64,000 bases of DNA from Myxococcus eversor. Lineage in GTDB: Bacteria; Myxococcota; Myxococcia; Myxococcales; Myxococcaceae. The stretch lies in contig NZ_JAAIXY010000004.1 of NCBI RefSeq assembly GCF_010894455.1, positions 186,001 through 250,000 of the forward strand, given 5' to 3'. This document shows positions 47,457 through 56,100 of this stretch, one piece after another. Position numbers and translations under genes: made by a program. Within the stretch, counting starts at the first letter, position 1. Every line of letters begins with the position of its first letter. Below the pieces are notes generated by a model, which searched no databases, had not been told where the DNA came from, and worked only from the letters and a program-made list of their open reading frames with translations.

Positions 47457-48538
47457 ACACCATCACCGTCTACCGGCTCGGCCGGGTCGAGTACGAGGAC
47501 GGCCTCAACCTGATGCGCCTCTTCGGCGATTCACGTCGAGAAGGACTCAGCGGCGACGTGCTGCTCCTGCTCGAACACCCACCCATCCTGACGCTGGGCC
47601 GGGGCGCGAAGCGGGAGAACATCACCGCCTCCGATGCGAGCCTCTCCGCCGAGGACGTGAATGTCTTCGAGACCAATCGGGGCGGCGACGTCACGTACCA
47701 CGGGCCCGGACAGATTGTCGGCTACCCCATCTTCCTGCTCCCGGAGTCGCGCCGCGATGTCCGCCGCTACGTGCGCGACGTGGAGCGCTCCATCATGGAG
47801 GTGCTGGCCGAGTGGGGCATCACCGCGGGCCCCATCCCCAAGTGGCCCGGTGTCTGGATTGGTGAAGACGGCGCGCCCGACACGCGGAAGATCGCCGCCA
47901 TCGGTGTCCACCTGTCCCGGTGGCTCACGACGCACGGCTTCGCGCTCAACGTGAACACGAAGATGGAGCACTTCCGCTTCATCGTGCCCTGTGGAATCCG
48001 CGAGGCCGGCGTCACGTCCATGCAGCGCGAGCGTGGCAGCCCGGTCCCCGTCCCCGACGTGGAAGAGGCGCTCGCCCGGAGCTTCTGCGCGGTGTTCGAC
48101 AGCGAGCGCGTGGATGCGCCGCCGCCCCTGCGCACCGTCAGCATCGCCGTCGTCCGAGGCCACGGTCCGGAGGCGCGCGTGCTGCTCGGGCGACGTCGCC
48201 CCGAGCGCGGCGGCTTCTGGCAGATCCTCACCGGCCGCGTTGAAGTAGGGGAGTCACCTGCCCAGGCAGCCAGCCGCGAACTGGAGGAGGAGACGGGCCT
48301 GCGGCTCCCCACGGAGGACCTGGCCTACCGCCATTCCTTCGCCATCGGCGAGACGCTGCCTCCCGTCATCGCCGAGGAGAGCGCCTTCGCCGTGCACGCC
48401 CCGCCGGACGCCGAGGTCCGTCTGGGGCCCGAGCACGAGGCCTTCGAGTGGGTGGACGTGCCCACCGCGCTGGAGCGCCTGCCCTTCGTCGGGCTGCGCG
48501 AAGCGGTGAAGCGCGCGGTGTCGTGGCGCGGCGCCTGA
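47453..48538 (+). CDS. lipB: Octanoyltransferase LipB fused to a NUDIX hydrolase domain
   Basis: A 361-residue two-domain protein. Residues 1-215 are LipB, which moves octanoyl from ACP to lipoyl domains: HPPILTLGRGAKRENI, RGGDVTYHGPGQIVGYP, RKIAAIGVHLSRW with the conserved Lys, and the catalytic Cys in VPCGIREAGVTSM. Residues about 225-361 are a NUDIX domain: FWQILTGRVEVGESPAQAAS followed by RELEEETGLRL, the Nudix box. Typical LipB is about 210-240 residues, so the NUDIX half is an added domain. The GTG at 47453 overlaps the preceding stop. The substrate of the NUDIX half is unknown; lipA, E2 and E3 genes lie upstream. Confidence 0.9.
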   Translation: MNTITVYRLGRVEYEDGLNLMRLFGDSRREGLSGDVLLLLEHPPILTLGRGAKRENITASDASLSAEDVNVFETNRGGDVTYHGPGQIVGYPIFLLPESRRDVRRYVRDVERSIMEVLAEWGITAGPIPKWPGVWIGEDGAPDTRKIAAIGVHLSRWLTTHGFALNVNTKMEHFRFIVPCGIREAGVTSMQRERGSPVPVPDVEEALARSFCAVFDSERVDAPPPLRTVSIAVVRGHGPEARVLLGRRRPERGGFWQILTGRVEVGESPAQAASRELEEETGLRLPTEDLAYRHSFAIGETLPPVIAEESAFAVHAPPDAEVRLGPEHEAFEWVDVPTALERLPFVGLREAVKRAVSWRGA

Positions 48539-48559
48539 GGCCGCGTCCACGTCGCGCGG

Positions 48560-49414
48560 TTACAGCTTGAGGACCATCGCTTCCTTGGCGGCGATGGCCT
48601 CCGGGCGGTGCTTGCGCACCTGCCGCAGCAGCTTGTCCATGGCCGCGTCGTCGCGCCCCGGGTCGTGGTGGAAGAGCACCAGCGTCTTCACCTGCGCGGC
48701 ATCCGCGGCGGCCACGGCGGCCTGCCACGTGGAGTGGCCCCAGCCCGTGCGCGCCGGTCCACAGCGGCCGTGGTACTCGTCCTCCGTGTACATGGAGTCG
48801 TAGATGAGCAGGTCCGCGCCTCGCGCGAACTCGAACATCACCGGGTCCAACTCGCTGCCGTGCTCCACGTCCGTGGCGTACACCACGGAGCGACCCCCGC
48901 ACTCCACGCGGTACCCCAGGCTGCCTCCCGGGTGGTTCAGCTCCAGCCACCGCACCTCGGCCGGGCCAATCTGGAGCGTCCCTCCCGGTGACAAGTCCCT
49001 GTAGGTGAGCTTCGCGCGGAAGGCTCCCTCCGCCGTCACCGGGAAGTAGGGCTGCACCATCTGCCCGCTCAGCAGCTCCCGCGTGGTGCGCCCGTTGCGC
49101 GACGGACCGTTCACGGTCAGCTCGCTCGTCGGAATGAAGATGGGCGCGAAGAAGGGAAGGCCCTGCAGGTGGTCGTAGTGGTAGTGCGAGATGAAGATGT
49201 TGCCGCGCACCGGCCCCGCGCCTGGCGTGAGCAGCGAATCGCCCAGCGCCCGCGCTCCCGAGCCCAGGTCGAAGATCAGCAGCTCGTCCCCACACCGCAC
49301 CTCCACGCACGGCGTGTTGCCGCCATAGCGCCTGGTCTGCGGACCGGGGGAGGGGATGGAGCCTCGCACTCCCCAGAAGCGCACCTCGAAGGGCACGCGG
49401 GCCTGATTGCGCAC
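48560..49414 (-). CDS. MBL-fold metal-dependent hydrolase
   Basis: About 284 residues. The family start FWGVRGSIPSPGPQTRRYGG and the metal motif ISHYHYDHLQG (HXHXDH) are clear, with further ligands in ELNHPGG, YATDVEHG, and HHDPGRDD. Members act as phosphodiesterase-like or phosphonate-type hydrolases; the substrate here is unknown. The GTG at 49414 is preferred, 31 bases after ribA; a TTG at 49492 inside ribA would add 26 basic residues. It converges with lipB-NUDIX. Confidence 0.85.
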   Translation of the reverse strand: MRNQARVPFEVRFWGVRGSIPSPGPQTRRYGGNTPCVEVRCGDELLIFDLGSGARALGDSLLTPGAGPVRGNIFISHYHYDHLQGLPFFAPIFIPTSELTVNGPSRNGRTTRELLSGQMVQPYFPVTAEGAFRAKLTYRDLSPGGTLQIGPAEVRWLELNHPGGSLGYRVECGGRSVVYATDVEHGSELDPVMFEFARGADLLIYDSMYTEDEYHGRCGPARTGWGHSTWQAAVAAADAAQVKTLVLFHHDPGRDDAAMDKLLRQVRKHRPEAIAAKEAMVLKL

Positions 49415-49445
49415 GACGGCGTTGCGCCGCCGCGCTGGCGTCTTC

Positions 49446-50120
49446 TCAGCCGGCCTTGGCTTCCGTGTCGTCGTCCTCGGCGAAGAGCTCAATCAGGTGC
49501 CCCGTACGCTCGCGCTTCGTCCTCAAATAGTCGAGGTTATGCGGATTGTGCTCGGTCCGGGAAGGGATTCGACGCAGGACGGGAATGCCTTCCTCCACCA
49601 TCCCCGCGATCTTCAGGGGGTTGTTGGTGATGAGGTCCACCGAGCGTACGTCCAGCGAGCGCAGCATCTCCGCCGCGATGTCGTAGCTGCGCAAATCATC
49701 CGCGAAGCCGAGCTGACGGTTCGCCTCGTACGTGTCCAGCCCCTTGGCCTGGAGGGCGTACGCCTTGATCTTGTTCCCCAGGCCGATGCCCCGGCCCTCC
49801 TGACGCAGGTACAGCACCACGCCCAGCTTCTGCTGGGTGATGAAGTCCAGCGCCCGGTCCAACTGCTCGCGGCAGTCGCACTTCAGGCTGCCAAAGACTT
49901 CGCTCGTCAGGCACTCGGAGTGGATTCGCACCGGCACCCCCTCCACGCCCGACACGTTGCCCGCGACCAGCGCCACGTGCTCCCGGCCATTGCGGCGGTC
50001 CCTGAACACGATGGTCCGCAAGGGACCCCGCTGCGTGGGGATTTCCGCTTCCGAGAACCGCTCGAGGTGCTGCGTGGGCTTACGGGTCGGAAGAACCTGG
50101 GGTGAGCGAATGTCCGACAT
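49446..50120 (-). CDS. ribA: GTP cyclohydrolase II RibA
   Basis: A 224-residue enzyme opening GTP in riboflavin synthesis. Zinc-binding Cys are in HSECLTSEVFGSLKCDCREQ; GTP contacts are in YLRQEGRGIGLGNKIKAYAL and VDLITNNPLKIAGM. It is monofunctional: no DHBP synthase (RibB) domain is fused. A promoter with an inverted repeat lies upstream; I see no FMN riboswitch. It may be co-transcribed with the downstream MBL gene. Confidence 0.96.
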   Translation of the reverse strand: MSDIRSPQVLPTRKPTQHLERFSEAEIPTQRGPLRTIVFRDRRNGREHVALVAGNVSGVEGVPVRIHSECLTSEVFGSLKCDCREQLDRALDFITQQKLGVVLYLRQEGRGIGLGNKIKAYALQAKGLDTYEANRQLGFADDLRSYDIAAEMLRSLDVRSVDLITNNPLKIAGMVEEGIPVLRRIPSRTEHNPHNLDYLRTKRERTGHLIELFAEDDDTEAKAG

Positions 50121-50149
50121 GTTGTTTCAGTCTCCAGATGCGAAGCACC

Positions 50150-50179
50150 CTGTTAGGTGCCCCCATGAGCGCAAGTCAA
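50150..50179 (-). promoter_or_regulatory. Promoter of ribA with overlapping inverted repeat
   Basis: On the minus strand TTGACT (50179-50174), 18 bases, then TAACAG (50155-50150). The -10 lies in the loop of GCACC-CTGTTA-GGTGC (50145-50160), which may be a regulator site. Confidence 0.5.
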
Positions 50180-50234
50180 GGCGGACTCACCTGACGTTCA
50201 CCCGAAGAGATGCACGACGGGCGACTCCGGTTTC

Positions 50235-51467
50235 TCAAGCCCCCCAGGAGAGCGGTAGCAATTCCACCGCGTCCCCATGAGACAAGCTGCTGGCTTCCCG
50301 GCCAAAGTGCAGCAGATGCGTGGCCGCCGCCGCTGAACGGAGCACGCCCGACGTCTGCGTGGCCAGGGGGCGGGCCCAGAGGTTGCCATCCCTCCAGGCG
50401 GCCGTCACCCGGACGAAATGCGCCAGCCCCGGAGGCTTGGACAGCCGACCGTCCAGGCGCCCGGGAACCCGCGCGGGCTCCACGTCCAGGTGGCCGAGCA
50501 GTCGGCGGATCGCCGGCCTGACGAACAGCTCGAACGTCACCAGCGACGAGGTGGGGTTGCCGGGCAGCCCGAAGAACAGGGTGCTGCCGCGCTTGCCCAC
50601 CACCAACGGCTTGCCGGGCTTGATGGCCACGCGCCACAGGTGCTGCTGCACGCCGATGGCGGCGAGGACCTCCTTCACGTAGTCGCGCTCGCCCACGGAC
50701 ACGCCCGCGCTGGTGAGCACCACGTCGAAGCCCTGGGCCCGCGCCAGGAACTCCCCCACGGAGTCGCGGGTGTCCTGGGCGATGCCCAACAGGGACGGCT
50801 GCCCTCCCGCGCGGCGGACCGCCAGGGCCAGGGACGGGGCGTTGGTGTCGACGATGCGGCCCCGGGGCGGCTCGTCGGCGCGGCACAGCTCGTCGCCGGT
50901 GGAGAGGATGGCCACCCGGGGGGCGCGTGGGACGGGCGCGGACAGGATGCCCTGGGCCCAGAGCATCCCCAGCTCGGGGATGCCCAGCGGCGTGCCCCGG
51001 GCGAGCAGCAGCGCCCCTTCCTTCGCGTCCTCGCCCCGAGGCCTCACGTGCTGGCCCGGCTCCACGGCCTCCAGGATGTCCACCTGATCCGCGCCCCCGT
51101 CCGGCACCGGCCGGGCCCGCTCGCGCATGACCACGGCGTCCGCGCCCTGGGGGAGGGGAGCGCCGGTCATGATCCGCACGCAGGTGCCCGGGCGGACCTC
51201 CTGGCGTGGCGTGCCTCCCGCGTAGACGGTCTCCAACACCGGCAGTCTCACCGGCAGCGGGCCCGCCAGGTCCTCGGCGCGCACCGCGTAGCCGTCCATC
51301 GCCGAGTTGTCCCAGGGTGGCAGCGTCCGCTGGGCGAGCACGTCCTCCGCGAGCGTCCGGCCCAGGCCATCATCGAGGGCCAGCCACTCGGCGGACAGGG
51401 GCGTGGCCAGGGCCAGAACCCGGGCTCGGGCCTCGTCTTCCGGAAGCAGCGTCGCGGCGTCGTTCAT
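50235..51467 (-). CDS. moeA: Molybdopterin molybdenumtransferase MoeA
   Basis: About 410 residues. MoeA inserts molybdate into adenylylated molybdopterin. The blocks LPPWDNSAMDGYAVRAEDL, VRIMTGAPLPQGADAVVM, VAILSTGDEL, RIVDTNAPSLALAV, LTSAGVSVGERDYVKEVL and FGLPGNPTSSLVTFELFVRP are diagnostic. The start is uncertain among ATGs at 51467 and 51476 and a GTG at 51494; I took the one matching the usual N-terminus. It is divergent from the H1-like gene at 51643, and lies 114 bases upstream of ribA on the same strand. Confidence 0.94.
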   Translation of the reverse strand: MNDAATLLPEDEARARVLALATPLSAEWLALDDGLGRTLAEDVLAQRTLPPWDNSAMDGYAVRAEDLAGPLPVRLPVLETVYAGGTPRQEVRPGTCVRIMTGAPLPQGADAVVMRERARPVPDGGADQVDILEAVEPGQHVRPRGEDAKEGALLLARGTPLGIPELGMLWAQGILSAPVPRAPRVAILSTGDELCRADEPPRGRIVDTNAPSLALAVRRAGGQPSLLGIAQDTRDSVGEFLARAQGFDVVLTSAGVSVGERDYVKEVLAAIGVQQHLWRVAIKPGKPLVVGKRGSTLFFGLPGNPTSSLVTFELFVRPAIRRLLGHLDVEPARVPGRLDGRLSKPPGLAHFVRVTAAWRDGNLWARPLATQTSGVLRSAAAATHLLHFGREASSLSHGDAVELLPLSWGA

Positions 51468-51524
51468 GAGCGTCATCTTCAGCCCGGTTCGCACCGAAAG
51501 TCCGAGAGAAAATCAAGTGTTAGT

Positions 51525-51553
51525 TTGACAGCCCACCTGATCATCGTTACAAG
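51525..51553 (+). promoter_or_regulatory. Promoter of the H1-like/chagasin-like gene
   Basis: TTGACA (51525-51530), 17 bases, TACAAG (51548-51553). Good consensus match in an AT-richer intergenic stretch between divergent genes. Confidence 0.65.
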
Positions 51554-51642
51554 CTTCAATCATCGCGAAGCCTGCCAGTCCTCCTGGGGGTGGCGTGGCA
51601 ACCCGTTGAAAGTACACGGGAACTCTCAAGGAGACAGCGTCG

Positions 51643-53073
51643 ATGGCCAAGCCCAAGTCCGGGGCCAAGAAGGCGACTCCCGCTGGAAAGACTGGCGCGA
51701 AGTCCGCCGCGAAGAAGGATAAATCCGCCCGGCTGGACCTGATCAAGAACGCGTCCAAGCGGGTCGCTACTTCGACGACGAAGGTGGTGAAGGCGGTCGC
51801 GGAGTCAGTAGCGAAGGGCGTGAAGGGTTCATCGAAGAAGGCGGCCGTCGAGACCGCTCCCGACAAGGAGAAGGTCGTCGAAAAGGACAAGGCTGTCGAG
51901 AAGGAGAAGGCCGCTGACAAGGCGCCTTCCAAGAAGTCAGCGGCGAAGCCCGCTCCCGCGGCGAAGTCCGCCACGGCGAAGCAGGCCGCCGCTCCCGCCG
52001 CGAAGACTCCCGCTGGGACGAAGGGCGCGTCGGGCAAGGGCTCCAAGTCCTCCGCTCCCGCGGTGCCCGCCGTGGAGAAGCCGAAGCCGCGCGCCACCAA
52101 GCTGCCGCCCCCGGGCGAGCCGCTCACCAAGCGTGAAATGGAGCAGCTGCTGACCGCCGGAGAGGGCCGTGGCGTGATGGGCGAGGGCAGCCTCAAGGGC
52201 CGCCTGGTCGTCCTCAACGAAATGCCCAACCTGGTGGTGGTGGGACGCGACAAGCGAGAGCTCACCTTCCTGCTCCAGGGGCCGGATCAGGAGGTCCTCC
52301 CGGCCTACGTGAATCACAAGGTCTCCGTCAGCGGGATGATCCGCAAGACGACCAACCACGGCGGCGTGGTGGACGTGCGCAAGTACTCCGCCAAGAAGCC
52401 GGAGGCGGAAGTCGTCGAGGCGCCGCCCGCGGACACCGAGCCCCGGCTGCGCTACCTGTCGCCCGGCGAGGTCTCCATGGTGACGGCGGCCGGCATGGGC
52501 GCGGGCATCAAGGGCTTCGCGGCCGTGCGCGGAAATCTGGAGATGAACGGCGAGGAGTTCATCCTCGTCGTCTCCAACGGCGGCACCCGCCAGCAGGTGT
52601 CCTTCCTCATCGAGGGGAAGGCCGCCGTGAAGAGCCTGCGCAAGAACGTGGGCCACACGCTGCAGGTCATGGGCGTGGTGGACAAGCTCTCCGGCTGGGG
52701 TGGTCGCATCATCGCGGAGAACGTGGAGCCGCGGCCGTCGGAAGCGCGCGCGGTGTCTCGCGATGAGATGGAGATGGTCCACATCGAGGGCGAGGTGCCC
52801 ACGTCCGTGGACGTGAGGCTCAACCACGGCCTCACCGTGCGCCTGCCCGAGCAGCCTGGGTTCACCTGGGCCATCGAGCCCACGGCGGCCAAGCGCGTGG
52901 GCCTGCGCGAAGCCAATTTCGAGCCGGTTCCCAGCGGCGGTCCGGCGACCCGCGAGTTTTTCTTCACTCCCCGTAACCCGGGGACTTTCGAGGTGGAGTT
53001 CTTCCTGGCCAAGGCGCTGACGCCGGGCCTGGTGGATCGCTCCTTCAAGATCAACGTCACGGTCAAGCCCTGA
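51643..53073 (+). CDS. Protein with histone-H1-like N-terminus and chagasin-like C-terminus
   Basis: A 476-residue protein in three parts. Residues 1-150 are lysine, alanine and proline rich (GAKKATPAGKTGAKSAAKKD, EKDKAVEKEKAADKAPSKKS), like histone H1 tails, and predicted disordered. Residues about 155-375 contain two similar beta-rich segments (REMEQLLTAGEGRGVMGEGS, LKGRLVVLNEMPNLVVVGRD; then GEVSMVTAAGMGAGIKGFAA, VRGNLEMNGEEFILVVSNGG) that look like duplicated OB-type domains. Residues about 380-476 resemble chagasin I42 inhibitors (LTVRLPEQPGFTWAI, ATREFFFTPRNPGTFEVEFF). There is no signal peptide. It could bind nucleic acid and a partner protein; no function is assigned. A stable hairpin follows. 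Confidence 0.75.
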   Translation: MAKPKSGAKKATPAGKTGAKSAAKKDKSARLDLIKNASKRVATSTTKVVKAVAESVAKGVKGSSKKAAVETAPDKEKVVEKDKAVEKEKAADKAPSKKSAAKPAPAAKSATAKQAAAPAAKTPAGTKGASGKGSKSSAPAVPAVEKPKPRATKLPPPGEPLTKREMEQLLTAGEGRGVMGEGSLKGRLVVLNEMPNLVVVGRDKRELTFLLQGPDQEVLPAYVNHKVSVSGMIRKTTNHGGVVDVRKYSAKKPEAEVVEAPPADTEPRLRYLSPGEVSMVTAAGMGAGIKGFAAVRGNLEMNGEEFILVVSNGGTRQQVSFLIEGKAAVKSLRKNVGHTLQVMGVVDKLSGWGGRIIAENVEPRPSEARAVSRDEMEMVHIEGEVPTSVDVRLNHGLTVRLPEQPGFTWAIEPTAAKRVGLREANFEPVPSGGPATREFFFTPRNPGTFEVEFFLAKALTPGLVDRSFKINVTVKP

Positions 53074-53082
53074 AGAACGTCG

Positions 53083-53107
53083 CTTCCCGGAGGAAGGCTC
53101 CGGGAAG
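53083..53107. terminator. Ten-bp hairpin after the H1-like gene
   Basis: CTTCCCGGAG (53083-53092) and CTCCGGGAAG (53098-53107) are perfect inverted copies with a five-base loop. No T run follows, so it may be a terminator aided by other factors or a message-stabilising hairpin. Confidence 0.5.
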
Positions 53108-53184
53108 CAGTCGGTTGCCGGGGGGTTCCCGCCCGGCCGCTTCGGGCTTACCCGTTCCCGTAGCGGCCGAGCCGCGACCCCACC

Positions 53185-56100
53185 GTGAGCATTTCTTCAG
53201 ACCTTCTCCAGCAGATCCTCTCCGAAGCCGACCACCCGCTGGGCATCAAGGAGCTCCTGCGACTCGCGGGCCTGCACCCTGGCCAGCAGACCGAGCTCAA
53301 GCGCTCCCTCCGGGAGCTGGTACGCCAAGGCCAGGCCGTCAAAGAGGGCAAGCGCTTCCTGCGCCCCGGTCCTCCCCCTGACGGCGGCCCGCCCGTGCCT
53401 CCGCCTGTCGTGCCGGAGGTCGCCGCCGTGCATGCGGACCCCCGGCCCCGTCATGAGCGGGCCCGTCCTCAGGACCCCCCCACGCGCGAGCGCCTCACGG
53501 GCCATGGTGCCCGAGGCCAGGAAGGCGGCTTCAAGGGCCGTGCTCCCGACGCCCGTGGCGCACGCGACTCCGGCCGCACGGACGGCGGCCGAGGGCGCGA
53601 GCGCCGTGACTTCAACAAGCAGGGTTCTTCACGCCGTGAAGAGGGCCGTGAGCGCTTCGGCCATCGAGGCCCGCGTCGCCCGGCCTTCGGCGAGGTGCTG
53701 GACACGGTGGAGGGCGTCCTCCACGTCCACCGCGACGGCTTCGGCTTCGTGCATCCCGTGGGAGGGGAGGGCGAGAACATCTTCCTGCCCCCGGCCGAGG
53801 CGCAGCGCGCGCTCGACAATGACCGGGTGGTGGTGGAGGTGGCGGGTCGGCCCGGCCGGTACGAGGGGCGCCTGGTGCGCGTCGTCGACCGTCGCCGCGA
53901 ACTGGCGGTAGGCGTCTACACGACGCAGGGCCGCCACGCGCTGGTGCTGCCCACCGACACCAGCCTTCCCGGTCCCATCCGCGTGCCTCAGACGCAGATG
54001 GCGCAGGAGGGGGACCTGGTGAAGGTGCGCCTGGGCGTGGGCGCGAACCTGTTGGAGCCGGGACGCGGGCTCTTCGGCGAAGTGGCCGGCTCGCTCGGCA
54101 AGCCGGGGACTCCGAGCTCCGAGGTGATTGGCATCGCCTACTCGCAGGGCTTCTCGGATGAGTTCCCTCCGGAGGTCATGGACGAGGCGGACCGCTACGC
54201 CGTGACGGTGTCGGCGGAGGAGGCGAGCGGGGAGGAGCGCAAGGATTTGCGCTCGATGCAGTTGGTCACCATCGACGGTGAGGACGCGCGCGACTTCGAC
54301 GACGCGGTGTACGTGGAGGACCTCGCGGGCGGTTGGCGGTTGGTGGTCGCCATCGCGGACGTGACGCACTACGTGCGTGAGCGCAGCGCGCTGGATGCGG
54401 AGGCCTTGCGCCGCGCGACGTCCGTGTACCTGCCGGACCGCGTGCTGCCCATGCTGCCGGAGCGGCTCAGCAACGGCATCTGCTCCCTGAAGCCGGACGA
54501 AGACCGGATGTGCATGGTGGCGGACATGACGTTCGACGCCCAGGGCCAGCGGCGCTCGTCCACGTTGTACCCGGCGGTGATGCGCAGCGCGGCGCGCTGC
54601 ACGTACAACGAGGTGCAGGACGTCCTTGATGGCAAGAGCGTGCCGCACCGTGATGCCTTCAAGCCGCACTTCGAGAAGATGATGTCGCTGGCCCGCGCGC
54701 TGATGAAGATGCGCAAGGAGCGGGGCGCCATCGACTTCGACATTCCCGAGCACAAGGTGGTGCTGGGCAAGGATGGCCTGCCCGAGCGCATGGACAAGCG
54801 CGAGCGCAAGGACAGCCACCGGCTCATCGAGGAGTGCATGCTCGCCGCCAACGAGGCGGTGGCGCGCTTCTTCCAGGACGAGGGCCTGCCCACGGTGTAC
54901 CGGTTCCATGGCGAGCCGGACCCGGAGAAGCTGGCCGCCTTCGGGGCGCTGGCACAGGCGTATGGCTTCAAGCTGCAAATCGATGATGGCGTGTCCTCGA
55001 AGGAACTGGATGCGTTCATCAGTCAGCTCGCGGGTCACCCGGAGCAGCGGGCGCTGAACCAGCTCCTGCTGCGTTCGATGATGCAGGCCGTGTACACGCC
55101 GTCGAAGGTGGGCCACTACGGGCTCGCGGCGGAGCACTACCTGCACTTCACCTCGCCCATCCGGCGCTATCCGGACCTGTTGGTGCATCGGTTGTTGAAG
55201 GCGCACTGGGCACGACAGGGACGCAAGCCGTCGCTGGCGATGTTGGACCGCGAGGAGGAGAAGCTGGAGGACATGGCGATGCAGTGCTCCGACAGGGAGC
55301 GCGCGGCCATGCAGGTGGAGCGGGAGGTGGTGTCCTTCTACGCGACCCTGATGATGAAGGACCGGGTCGGCGAGGAGTTCGCGGCCACCGTGGCGGCCAT
55401 CACCGACTTCGGGTTCTTCGTCGAGCTGGACGCCGAGCACGTCGAGGGTCTGGTGAAGGCGGAGACGCTGGGGCCGGGCTCGAAGCTGGACAAGCAGACG
55501 CACTCGCTCGTGTATCCGAACGGGCGGCGCGTGCGCGTGGGACAGAAGCTCCGCGTGCGGCTGTTGTCGGCGAACCCGACGGCGCGGAAGATCGACTTCG
55601 ACGCGCTCCAGTTCGAGGGCGAGGCGCCGTTGACGCGCCATGAGGGCGGCGCGGCCGCGCGTCGTCGCCCCGAGGCTCGCGAGCAGCAGCTGCCGTATGG
55701 CAAGCCCAAGCCGGGCAAGCCGGGACAGTGGGAGCGCGACACGAGCAAGGGCGCACCGGCTCGTTCCTGGGCCGCGCGTGAGGAGCCGTCGCGTCCTCGA
55801 GGGCGCTTCGTGCGAGAAGGGCGTCGCGAAGAGGCCGCCGTGCCTTCGCGCGGCGAGCCCACGTTCAAGAAGCCCTGGAAGGACGACGCGGCGAAGACGC
55901 AATCCGGTCCTCGGTCCGCGGGGGATGCGCAGGGGCCGAAGCGACGGATGTTCGTGCGGCCGGAGCAGGGGGCGGGCTCGGATGTGAGCAGCGTGCCCGT
56001 ACAGGAGGCACAGGACGTCCGCGAGGAGGTTGTGCCCGAGGTGCCTGCCACGCCGACGTGGTCGGAGCCTGACGCGAGCGAGAGCGCGGGGTCGTCACCG

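Noticed and set aside
50121-50234. FMN riboswitch before ribA
   Set aside because: The leader is under 60 bases and lacks the conserved RFN-element segments; only a short inverted repeat over the -10 is seen.
53629-55902. A 757-codon minus-strand frame inside rnr
   Set aside because: It is antisense to the RNase R catalytic domain and is rich in His, Arg and Leu as expected for an antisense shadow in GC-rich DNA.
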